From contig CAJUFV010000116.1 of assembly GCA_910585795.1 (NCBI GenBank), forward strand, positions 1 through 7,085: a DNA stretch of 7,085 nucleotides, written 5' to 3'. The position numbers were made by a program, and so were the translations under genes. This document shows, piece after piece, positions 1 through 5,503 of the stretch; position 1 is the first letter of the stretch, and each line of letters opens with the position of its first letter. The notes beneath the pieces were generated by a model that was not told where the DNA came from, searched no databases, and saw only the letters and a list, made by a program, of their open reading frames with translations. The DNA is from an uncultured Clostridia bacterium. Its GTDB lineage: Bacteria; Bacillota; Clostridia; UBA1381.

Positions 1-332
1 CCTCTAACCACTTCGCTTCCGCGCCTGTTAAAAGATACAAGCCGAATTTTAGCCCCGTAATCTGCTAAATCCCAATATGTTCCTTTTGGAAATCGAAAAC
101 ACTCCAAAAATTCGCCGATTAACTCACTTGTTAAAACTCTACAACTTTTCAAATCAATAGCATATGCGCTTATAAATTCTTTGACTTTATAAATATGCTG
201 TCGTGTTTTTACTGCATAATTCTTTTTAGGACAATTTAAGAAATCACATTCTTTGCAATCACATAAAAATGGATTTATAGTACGACCTACTTCAAATTTT
301 TGTCCTTTGATAACATCAAACTTTAATTCCAT
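1..332 (-). CDS. Uncharacterised Cys-cluster protein, 3' end beyond the left edge
   Basis: An open frame starts at ATG 332-330 and stays open for 110 codons to the left edge, so only the N-terminal part is visible. The start is well supported: AGGAGG at 345-340 lies 7 bases upstream, inside the end of the Lar-like gene, which this gene overlaps by 17 bases (316-332). The protein begins MELKFDVIKGQKFEVG and has a cysteine cluster at residues 24, 26, 29 and 34 (C-D-C-K-E-C, then C-P), which could bind a metal. The rest is mixed charged and aromatic with no membrane segment or motif I recognise. By hand count the stretch is about 33% G+C, lower than the genes upstream, and it uses many AAA, TTT, ATA and TTA codons. 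This may indicate a separately acquired end of the cassette. I cannot assign a function. Confidence 0.75.
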   Translation of the reverse strand, partial: MELKFDVIKGQKFEVGRTINPFLCDCKECDFLNCPKKNYAVKTRQHIYKVKEFISAYAIDLKSCRVLTSELIGEFLECFRFPKGTYWDLADYGAKIRLVSFNRRGSEVVR

Positions 333-528
333 TATCAGCCCTCCTGTTCCAAGCGTTTATTGCCTCTGTTTTGTTGTTATACCATAGTGCACCAACAAAC
401 ATAATACATTTTTCGTTATGGCAACAAGGGTGGAAAGATTTCGCTTCTCCTTTTTTTCTCCCGGAATTTTCGATAATATCAGCTTTGCCACCGCAAAACG
501 GACACGGCTTTAATTTTTCATTGTTCAT
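316..528 (-). CDS. Lar-family restriction alleviation-like zinc-knuckle protein
   Basis: A 70-residue protein. It carries the hallmark N-terminal knuckle K-P-C-P-F-C-G-G (Cys9, Cys12), a second Cys group (C35, C36, C41 in PCCHNEKC), and the C-terminal signature EAINAWNRR (residues 55-63). These are the conserved elements of the Lar/restriction-alleviation family (Pfam Lar_restr_allev). Rac prophage Lar modulates type I restriction-modification to protect incoming unmodified DNA; most phage homologues are untested, so the role here is inferred. The start is taken as ATG 528-526, with GGAG at 541-538 nine bases upstream; a GTG three bases earlier is possible and would add one residue. The ATG overlaps the TGA of the upstream zinc-ribbon gene by one base (TGATG), implying translational coupling. 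Its position with two DNA methyltransferase genes in the same cassette fits an anti-restriction role. Confidence 0.85.
   Translation of the reverse strand: MNNEKLKPCPFCGGKADIIENSGRKKGEAKSFHPCCHNEKCIMFVGALWYNNKTEAINAWNRRADNGIKV
340..345 (-). promoter_or_regulatory. Shine-Dalgarno AGGAGG for the left-edge gene
   Basis: AGGAGG (minus strand) lies 7 bases before ATG 332, inside the coding end of the Lar-like gene. It is the main evidence that the truncated left-edge frame is a real gene with this start. Confidence 0.8.
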
Positions 529-800
529 CACACATCACTCCAATCTAACGCCTGACCGCAAAACTGACAATGTGCAGGATTTACATTCTTTCCGTAATAG
601 TTTGTAACAGGAGAGAGGCAATTCGGACAACTTAACACCGTATCACCAAAATCCCGCTCTTTATCAATAGGCTTTTTCGGCACCTGTTTTTCAAGTGCCG
701 ATATAGCCTCATTTGTCGCAAGCAACATTTCGGGAGCCATTGTTGATTTGAATATTTCTCTCTGCTGTTCCAAATACTCCTTTGCTCTCAAACTACTCAT
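528..800 (-). CDS. Small zinc-ribbon phage protein, 90 residues
   Basis: The N-terminal half (residues 1-45) is a charged, probably helical segment containing AISALEKQVPKKP, followed by a C-terminal zinc ribbon with CPNC (Cys58, Cys61) and CQFC (Cys78, Cys81), ending GQALDWSDV. I know this layout, an 'AI-x-ALEKQ-P-KKP' helix followed by a CPNC...CGQ-LDW ribbon, from many small hypothetical proteins of Firmicutes phages; their function is not established. The frame stays open upstream to 1040, but ATG 800-798 is chosen because GAGGAG ends 7 bases before it and because the upstream extension lies wholly inside the acidic-tail gene. It overlaps that gene by 8 bases. The four cysteines predict one structural zinc. 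DNA, RNA or protein binding are all possible. Confidence 0.85.
   Translation of the reverse strand: MSSLRAKEYLEQQREIFKSTMAPEMLLATNEAISALEKQVPKKPIDKERDFGDTVLSCPNCLSPVTNYYGKNVNPAHCQFCGQALDWSDV
538..541 (-). promoter_or_regulatory. Shine-Dalgarno GGAG for the Lar-like gene
   Basis: Part of TTGGAG; 9 bases before ATG 528. The same TTGGAG-9-ATG arrangement precedes the two methyltransferase genes, which favours ATG 528 over GTG 531. Confidence 0.6.
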
Positions 801-1380
801 CTGCAGACTCCTCCTCATCAGGTTCCTCGTAGTCGTAATCGTCAGAGCTGTTTTCCTCATCATCAACCACTCTGTAATCGGCTTCGATAGCGTCCTGTTC
901 AGCGTTATCTTCCGAGGCGGTTTCAGATATTTCGCCCTCAATAGCCAAAGGCTCTGTCTGCTCAGGAGTTCCCGCCTCCAAACACAACGGCTCTGTCGGC
1001 TTGCCGTTTTCATCAAAGAGAGAAAGCTGTCCGTCGTCAATAGGGCGCATTATATAATCACCTATTTCCTCGTCCCATACAAGCTCATAATCACCGCTGA
1101 GAACGCCGCTTTTTTCGCATTTAATCTGCATAACAGATGAAATTTTATGTGTGAATGTCGGGCGAACAATATCCCGCTCCGCTCTGTGTCTTACTTCTCT
1201 GAAATCGGGAGCGGTGTCCTTTTCCAACGATATTTTTAATTTTACGGTCAATTCCGCCTGCTCGCTTTCTTTTCGCTCCATATTCGTAAGCGTTCTGCGG
1301 AGTACCTGATTAAAGTCGGTTTTTAACCCGTTGAACGCCTCACTTTCCATTGTGAGCGTTAACACATTGTTTTTATCCAT
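793..1380 (-). CDS. Uncharacterised protein with sliding-clamp motif QLSLF and acidic tail
   Basis: A 195-residue protein in three parts. Residues 1 to about 115 look like a compact mixed alpha/beta domain (TVKLKISLEKD at 45-55, PTFTHKISSVMQIKC at 74-88, YELVWDEEIGDYIMRPI at 98-114). It somewhat recalls Firmicutes phage proteins annotated as replication terminator-like, but that link is weak. Residues 118-122 read QLSLF, an exact match to the bacterial beta-clamp (DnaN) binding consensus QL[S/D]LF. Residues 150-195 are an acidic, probably disordered tail, with 23 of 46 residues Asp or Glu and one Arg. The start ATG 1380-1378 has AGGAGG 11 bases upstream (1397-1392) and overlaps the RusA stop by 8 bases. 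The location immediately after rusA suggests a role in replication or recombination. Function is unassigned; clamp binding is inference from the motif. Confidence 0.85.
   Translation of the reverse strand: MDKNNVLTLTMESEAFNGLKTDFNQVLRRTLTNMERKESEQAELTVKLKISLEKDTAPDFREVRHRAERDIVRPTFTHKISSVMQIKCEKSGVLSGDYELVWDEEIGDYIMRPIDDGQLSLFDENGKPTEPLCLEAGTPEQTEPLAIEGEISETASEDNAEQDAIEADYRVVDDEENSSDDYDYEEPDEEESADE
808..816 (-). promoter_or_regulatory. Shine-Dalgarno GAGGAGGAG for the zinc-ribbon gene, inside the acidic tail
   Basis: The Glu codons GAG-GAG-GAG of the upstream gene's acidic tail also form a strong ribosome binding site 7 bases before ATG 800. It decides the start of the 90-residue protein. 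Confidence 0.75.
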
Positions 1381-1813
1381 TGTTTTCTGTACCTCCTATA
1401 TTTTGGATTGATATTTCCACTCTCGGATTTTCCGAGTAAAATTTACGGACCATAGTGTCTACAATCTGAGCGTCATCGTGATAGGCGATATTATTCAGAC
1501 TATCGGCAATTATTTTGATTATATTATCCATATCAGGCTTCTTGGTAGGTCGGATCACCTTGTCAAGCATTAGCTTCCGCTTTTTCTTGCTTGTGCTTTT
1601 CGGTATTGCATAATAGGCGAATACCCTTAAATCAAGCATTGAGCCGTCCTCAAACTTTGCATTTTTACATTGTCGGCAGTATTCAACCTTGACAAGATTT
1701 TCATATGATACCGTATCTGCCGGCGTGTACGCCTTTGTGTAATTGTCAATTCGGGAGAAGCGGGGGCGGCCTTTGCCTTTAGGCTCGCCCCATACTGTAA
1801 AACTAACTTTCAT
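1373..1813 (-). CDS. rusA: RusA-family Holliday junction resolvase
   Basis: A 146-residue protein, near the usual length of RusA (about 120 to 150). It opens with the typical beta strand and Gly/Lys/Arg loop WGEPKGKGRPRF (residues 8-19). It carries the catalytic signature K-K-P-D-M-D-N-I-I-K-x3-D-S-L-N (Asp94, Asp96, Asp104), followed by YHDDAQIVD (Asp113/114), which matches the family's metal-binding aspartates. RusA dimers cut four-way junctions symmetrically with Mg2+; in phages they resolve recombination and replication intermediates before packaging. A longer frame runs back to 1903, but ATG 1813-1811 is chosen because the family fold begins there and GAGG (1826-1823) sits 9 bases upstream. 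It overlaps the end of the ParB-like gene by 11 bases. Two extra cysteines (46, 49, YCRQC) are not part of the classical active site. Confidence 0.93.
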   Translation of the reverse strand: MKVSFTVWGEPKGKGRPRFSRIDNYTKAYTPADTVSYENLVKVEYCRQCKNAKFEDGSMLDLRVFAYYAIPKSTSKKKRKLMLDKVIRPTKKPDMDNIIKIIADSLNNIAYHDDAQIVDTMVRKFYSENPRVEISIQNIGGTENNG

Positions 1814-3101
1814 CAGCCGTTTCCTCATCGTGCGGATATAGTTCGTGCGTACCGCCGTACCAAGCACGCTCCTCATCGGACATCTCATAGCCGAGTTTTT
1901 CAAGATACTCGTAGACTATATCGAGTTTGTCGTTTCGGCGATATTCACCGTTATAATCGTTATACTTTTCCGTTTCGCTATCGTGAAAATTGCAATACGC
2001 CATTATGAACAATGCATTTACGGTCGGTAGATTTCCTTCGCCTTTCGACAACTTTTCAAAAAATCCGTTTTCTTTGACCTCTCCTGCCGGATAAAACCGA
2101 TAAAACTCATCAGGCGTTATAATCTGCGTATAATATGATTGATTATACGCAAGGGATTTAATTGCAAACTGCATAATAGTTTCGATATGCGATTTTGCGT
2201 GCAAATCTCTTACAAACTCCCTGCGTAATTCAAACGCCCGCTTTGCAATTTCAGAGAATTGATTTTGTATCCGATTTTGCTCTACTCGCTGTTTGTTTTC
2301 CTCATCGGAACTCTTTTTTTCATCTGCCGTATATTCTCTATAAATATCCGCACCGTTTGAAAGTGGGAAGTAGAAATATTTTGTCGTTCCTACATCTTCC
2401 GGCAGTTTTAATTCGCCGCTTCCGTAATTGTAATATGACGTAACATACTTCAATCCCGAACGCTCCGATATTTCTGTCGCGAAGCCTCGCACAGTTTCAA
2501 TAATAAGTTCCTGCCTTGCTCGGCTCTTTTCCTCAGAAATTGCATTTTTCAACTCCCAATCAAAATTTGATGTGCCTATTGCTTCAAGCACTTTGTTTCT
2601 CAATTCGGTATCTTTGATTTTGTCGAGTTTCTCGTAGTCCATAAGCGTTGCACCTCTGCCCGTAGCCGCCTGAAATTTATCCTTGTCCAAATCAAGTAGC
2701 TTTGTTCGGCGCCTTATGGTACTTTTAGAAAATCCCGTTTTTTCCGAAAGGGTTTCAAGTGTTTCGCCGAGGTCTAACATCATTTGAAAACCCTGTGCCT
2801 GTTCATAAACCGTCAAATCATTACGCTGCATATTTTCAACAAGCATTGTTGCCGCCTGTTCTTTTTCGTCCATTTCGGTAATAATGCAGGGAACTTCTTT
2901 CAATCCTGCAAGTTTTGACGCCGCCAAGCGTCTATGTCCGATTATAACAGTGTATGTATCCTTATCTCTCGGAACGAGCGTCAAATTCTGCAACACGCCC
3001 GAAACCTTTATACTTTCCGCAAGCTCCGTCAAGTCGCCGAGGTCTTTTCTCGGATTGTCGGGGTGCGGATATATCTTGTTTATATCAACAAATTCTATCA
3101 T
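1803..3101 (-). CDS. parB: ParB/RepB/Spo0J-family protein with extended C-terminal region
   Basis: A 432-residue protein. Residues 1-140 contain the ParB N-domain and HTH: NPRK (16-19), a 'SGVLQNLTL' segment (34-42), the nucleotide-binding box GHRRLAAS (55-62), ENMQRNDLTVYEQAQGF (89-105) and a KorB-like helix-turn-helix ETLSEKTGFSKSTIRRR (116-132). Proteins of this family bind DNA at parS sites and many use the GxRRxxA region as a CTPase clamp. The remaining roughly 290 residues, including a charged helical stretch around 258-305 and a Tyr-rich region (318-380), do not match the short dimerisation tail of chromosomal ParB. No parA or obvious parS repeat is visible, so partition is not assured; a regulatory or nuclease-type role is possible. 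The start ATG 3101 has AAAGGAG 7 bases upstream and follows the D12 methyltransferase stop by one base. Confidence 0.88.
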   Translation of the reverse strand: MIEFVDINKIYPHPDNPRKDLGDLTELAESIKVSGVLQNLTLVPRDKDTYTVIIGHRRLAASKLAGLKEVPCIITEMDEKEQAATMLVENMQRNDLTVYEQAQGFQMMLDLGETLETLSEKTGFSKSTIRRRTKLLDLDKDKFQAATGRGATLMDYEKLDKIKDTELRNKVLEAIGTSNFDWELKNAISEEKSRARQELIIETVRGFATEISERSGLKYVTSYYNYGSGELKLPEDVGTTKYFYFPLSNGADIYREYTADEKKSSDEENKQRVEQNRIQNQFSEIAKRAFELRREFVRDLHAKSHIETIMQFAIKSLAYNQSYYTQIITPDEFYRFYPAGEVKENGFFEKLSKGEGNLPTVNALFIMAYCNFHDSETEKYNDYNGEYRRNDKLDIVYEYLEKLGYEMSDEERAWYGGTHELYPHDEETADES

Positions 3102-3102
3102 T

Positions 3103-3885
3103 TTATCGCTCCTTTACCCAGATTGTTTCAACCCTTTTCAAGCCTTTTTCAGCCCAATTATCAATGCTATATTTATCCCAATGGCTCAAATATTCGGCAT
3201 ACAGAGGACTTTCATATCCACTTAGTATAACAGAGCCTTTATGTTCCAAAAGCCGTTCTAAGAGGGCGATATGCTCGCTGTCGCTCATCTCGTGATTATA
3301 GTTTTTGCCGCCTCTTGTGGAAAGAACATACGGAGGGTCTGCATATATCAGCACGTTTTCATAGTTAAATCGTTCTATGAGGTCGATTGCGTTGCAATGC
3401 TCGATTTGTACCTCTCGCAAACGCTCGACCGCTTGCTCTATCCACTGAGGCAACCTATACCAATTACGCACCGCATACGCCGCCTCGCGCCCTTGCACGT
3501 CATTTTTCCAACCTGAGCGATGTGTCGCAATATTTCGGAAGCCGTGTCCTTGCCAACATTTGATTAAAAACAACCTTGCTTTTTCTACTCGGTCTGCAGG
3601 ATTTTTCTCAAAAGCATTGTCATATTCCTGCCGGGAGTATGGCGTGAGTGAAATTGCCTCTGCAAGAGCGTCCGCATTGTTGCGTACTACGCTAAACAGA
3701 TTGACAATATCCTCATCTAAATCATTTATTGTTTCTATGGCAGACGGCTTTTTGTTGAAAAACACCGCGCCGCTTCCGAAGAACGGCTCAACATAGCTGT
3801 GATGTTTCGGCATTTTTGATATTATCCAATCAGCTATGCGCCACTTTGCACCGGGATATTTTAATATCATTCTTGGTTTGCTCAT
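3103..3885 (-). CDS. D12-class (Dam-like) adenine-N6 DNA methyltransferase
   Basis: A 260-residue protein, the normal size for MethyltransfD12 (Dam/DpnIIA) enzymes, which transfer methyl from S-adenosylmethionine to adenine N6. The motifs appear in the expected order: KYPGAKWRI (residues 9-17, motif X, SAM contact), EPFFGSGAVFF (33-43, motif I), INDLDEDIVNLF (53-64, acidic SAM-ribose loop), catalytic DPPY (183-186, motif IV), and the closing RVETIWVKE typical of the family. Recognition sequence cannot be read from sequence alone, so I do not call it GATC-specific. The start is ATG 3885-3883, with GGAG (3898-3895) 9 bases upstream and a 2-base gap after the DUF5131 stop; an in-frame TTG at 3900 is less likely because it sits on the SD itself. 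No cognate endonuclease lies nearby, so it is probably an orphan enzyme protecting or marking element DNA. Confidence 0.93.
   Translation of the reverse strand: MSKPRMILKYPGAKWRIADWIISKMPKHHSYVEPFFGSGAVFFNKKPSAIETINDLDEDIVNLFSVVRNNADALAEAISLTPYSRQEYDNAFEKNPADRVEKARLFLIKCWQGHGFRNIATHRSGWKNDVQGREAAYAVRNWYRLPQWIEQAVERLREVQIEHCNAIDLIERFNYENVLIYADPPYVLSTRGGKNYNHEMSDSEHIALLERLLEHKGSVILSGYESPLYAEYLSHWDKYSIDNWAEKGLKRVETIWVKER
3109..3115 (-). promoter_or_regulatory. Shine-Dalgarno AAAGGAG for the ParB-like gene
   Basis: It lies within the last codons of the D12 methyltransferase gene (Val-Lys-Glu-Arg-stop), 7 bases before ATG 3101, so translation of the two genes is probably coupled. Confidence 0.75.
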
Positions 3886-3887
3886 CT

Positions 3888-4700
3888 TTACACGCTCCAA
3901 GGGTATTGTTGTATCAATTTATCTTTCCAAACGTCAGCAAGATTATTTTTCAGGAAAACAGGGATACCGTTCCGCTTGCACACCGAAACAATGTCCTCGA
4001 TCCATTGTTTTTCGGGCACAATTTTGTTTCGGCGCTGACCTGTTTCTGCTCCGACAATCACCCATTGAATACCCATATTGCGAAATTCAGGCATTGCAAT
4101 ATTTTCAAATATAGGCTCTATCGAAAGGAAAGTGTTGATTTTGTATCTCTTATGTATGTCCTGCATTAAAAACGCTTTGTCAATATCATCTTTGCTTGAA
4201 ATGCTTGTGCCGAGCCAAAAGTTCTCAAATAATTCCTTGTTATGCAACGCTTTCCACATTGGAAACAGTTTAATATAGCCGCTCGGATTTTTTGTAAGAA
4301 ACAAATACCTGTGTCTTGGATTGTTCTCGCAAACTTCAAGAACATTGTCAACCCACTCAGCCGGTACCCATTCACCAAATAAGTCCGCCGTACTGCAGAC
4401 AAAGAATGTCGAAGGCTTTTTCACCTTTGCAGGCTTACAATTTTTTGTAAGCCTGTTTCTGTGCAAGGTCGGCGCAAACCCAAACGGATATGTAACGCTC
4501 CTGCCATTCCTGCTGACAATCTCGTTTTCAATTTCGTAAATTCCGTTATTCTCCGAGAAATCAGCAACCGCTTTGTTATGCCTTATATCGCCGCAAAATC
4601 GCCTCGACATCTTTTCGGCGTAACAGTACGGGCAATTATGCAAACAACCCGTAACAGGATTGTAGGTGTAATCGCACCATTCTATTTTTGATTTTTCCAT
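3888..4700 (-). CDS. DUF5131 (phage Gp37/Gp68-like) protein with radical-SAM-like Cys motif
   Basis: A 270-residue protein that matches the DUF5131 family over its whole length. Visible elements are IEWCDYTYNPVTGC (6-19), the cysteine triad C19-x3-C23-x2-C26 (GCLHNCPYCYAEKM), VCSTADLFGEWVP (101-113), RYLFLTKNP (131-139), GTSISS (164-169), SIEPIF (193-198) and WVIVGAETG (213-221). The CX3CX2C spacing is that of a [4Fe-4S]/S-adenosylmethionine cluster, and the TIM-barrel-like strand pattern agrees with a radical SAM-type fold; the reaction is unknown to me. Some relatives are named 'three-Cys-motif partner' associated proteins. Start ATG 4700 has AAAGGAG 8 bases upstream. It sits directly before the D12 methyltransferase with a 2-base gap, a pairing that suggests involvement in DNA or nucleotide modification, but this is inference. 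Confidence 0.9.
   Translation of the reverse strand: MEKSKIEWCDYTYNPVTGCLHNCPYCYAEKMSRRFCGDIRHNKAVADFSENNGIYEIENEIVSRNGRSVTYPFGFAPTLHRNRLTKNCKPAKVKKPSTFFVCSTADLFGEWVPAEWVDNVLEVCENNPRHRYLFLTKNPSGYIKLFPMWKALHNKELFENFWLGTSISSKDDIDKAFLMQDIHKRYKINTFLSIEPIFENIAMPEFRNMGIQWVIVGAETGQRRNKIVPEKQWIEDIVSVCKRNGIPVFLKNNLADVWKDKLIQQYPWSV
3895..3898 (-). promoter_or_regulatory. Shine-Dalgarno GGAG for the D12 methyltransferase
   Basis: It sits in the last sense codons of the DUF5131 gene, 9 bases before ATG 3885. It argues against the upstream in-frame TTG at 3900, which is part of the same TTGGAG string. Confidence 0.7.
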
Positions 4701-4717
4701 ACGTCAAACTCCTTTCA

Positions 4718-5500
4718 TCAGATGTATTTTGAGTAACGCTCGCTTATGGATTGTACCCATTCTTTGTCAAGCTTTGAAAGATATGTACTCCAAGCGTTCT
4801 TGCGAGAGTTCCACCACCAACCACGACTTTTAAGAGCTACTATGAGTTGTCTCATAGGTTTCATAATGAATTTTATATAAGCCCTGTCGCCCTCGATGTA
4901 CGCCGTGAAATTTTCATCTTCAAAAAATACCTCTTTTTTGATTTCCTTAACCTCTCCTGCGATAGATTGTGCGTAAAGCTTTGCGATTGTGCTATTCTTT
5001 CGCCATTTGTAGGTTGGATATAATTCCTCGTAAAGCTCTATAAATTTTTTATTATCATAGGCGGCAAGTTTAACAAGGTCATTCGTTGGGGTATAGATAT
5101 TGTCTGGACGTCTGCAAAACTCTATCATTTCAAGCAGATGTTGAACTTTGTTGTCCTCCAACTGTCCTTGCCCCACCTGTTTTTCCAAATTATCAAACCA
5201 TTCGCCTATCTCTGCATACATTTTGAAAATTTGGTCGCTTTTGTCTAACTTCTTTGCGTTATATTTAGAGGGGCCTGCGACAATTACGCTGACGTGCTGT
5301 GCTTCATAGCTTAACAACTTGCTCCATTTTTCATAAAGCTTATCAAGTAGCTTTTGTTTTTTTTCGTCTGAAACAGGGAAGTTCAAAATCTTTTCTGCGT
5401 AACACTTGTAACTCTGCTCCGAAGTATTGCCCCTTGTTCCGTTAAAGCTGGCAGAATTCGCACTGTGTACGAGGTCTTTGTTTAACTCTTTAATATCCAC
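4718..5500 (-). CDS. Uncharacterised 260-residue phage protein with C-terminal W/N module
   Basis: The start is GTG 5500-5498; AAGGAGGT (5515-5508) lies 7 bases upstream, inside the last codons of the methyltransferase gene, and no nearby ATG competes. The N-terminal half is helical and charged (KQKLLDKLYEKWSKLLSYEAQHVSV, residues 48-72 in part), with a Gly-Pro turn VAGPSKYNAKK (74-84) that I have seen in phage proteins of unknown function. A middle helical region (115-190) follows. The C-terminal part (about 200-253) contains EGDRAYIKF and LKSRGWWWNSRKNAW, which resembles the N-terminal accessory region of the adjacent methyltransferase. No enzyme motif, signal peptide or membrane segment is visible. 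The tight coupling to the methyltransferase (3-base gap) suggests the two act together, perhaps in DNA binding or antirestriction. Not recognised; function open. Confidence 0.85.
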   Translation of the reverse strand: MDIKELNKDLVHSANSASFNGTRGNTSEQSYKCYAEKILNFPVSDEKKQKLLDKLYEKWSKLLSYEAQHVSVIVAGPSKYNAKKLDKSDQIFKMYAEIGEWFDNLEKQVGQGQLEDNKVQHLLEMIEFCRRPDNIYTPTNDLVKLAAYDNKKFIELYEELYPTYKWRKNSTIAKLYAQSIAGEVKEIKKEVFFEDENFTAYIEGDRAYIKFIMKPMRQLIVALKSRGWWWNSRKNAWSTYLSKLDKEWVQSISERYSKYI

Positions 5501-5503
5501 CGA

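Noticed and set aside
801..1040. N-terminal extension of the zinc-ribbon gene to an upstream start at 1040
   Set aside because: The extension runs entirely in a second frame of the acidic-tail gene and has a basic, low-information sequence. ATG 800 with GAGGAG at 7 bases is clearly better.
748..1140. Plus-strand frame encoding a hydrophobic, membrane-like protein
   Set aside because: It is the exact antisense of the acidic-tail gene. Complementing GAN (Asp/Glu) codons yields NTC codons (Leu, Ile, Val, Phe), which explains the false hydrophobicity. No Shine-Dalgarno precedes it.
1518..1566. Possible minus-strand promoter: TTGACA at 1566-1561 with TATAAT at 1523-1518
   Set aside because: The boxes are about 37 bases apart, far from the 16-18 needed, and lie within the rusA coding sequence. 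No good -10 exists at the right distance.
1814..1903. N-terminal extension of rusA by 30 residues
   Set aside because: It overlaps the ParB-like gene in another frame, and RusA proteins begin at the MKVSFTVWGEPKGKGRPR strand, which coincides with ATG 1813.
2884..3295. Three overlapping plus-strand frames of about 100 codons
   Set aside because: They lie opposite the ParB-like and D12 methyltransferase genes, have no ribosome binding sites or recognisable domains, and their products are Ser/Pro/Leu-rich antisense artefacts.
4166..4402. Minus-strand 78-codon frame inside the DUF5131 gene
   Set aside because: It is a second frame of a well-supported family gene, with no motif of its own or ribosome binding site.
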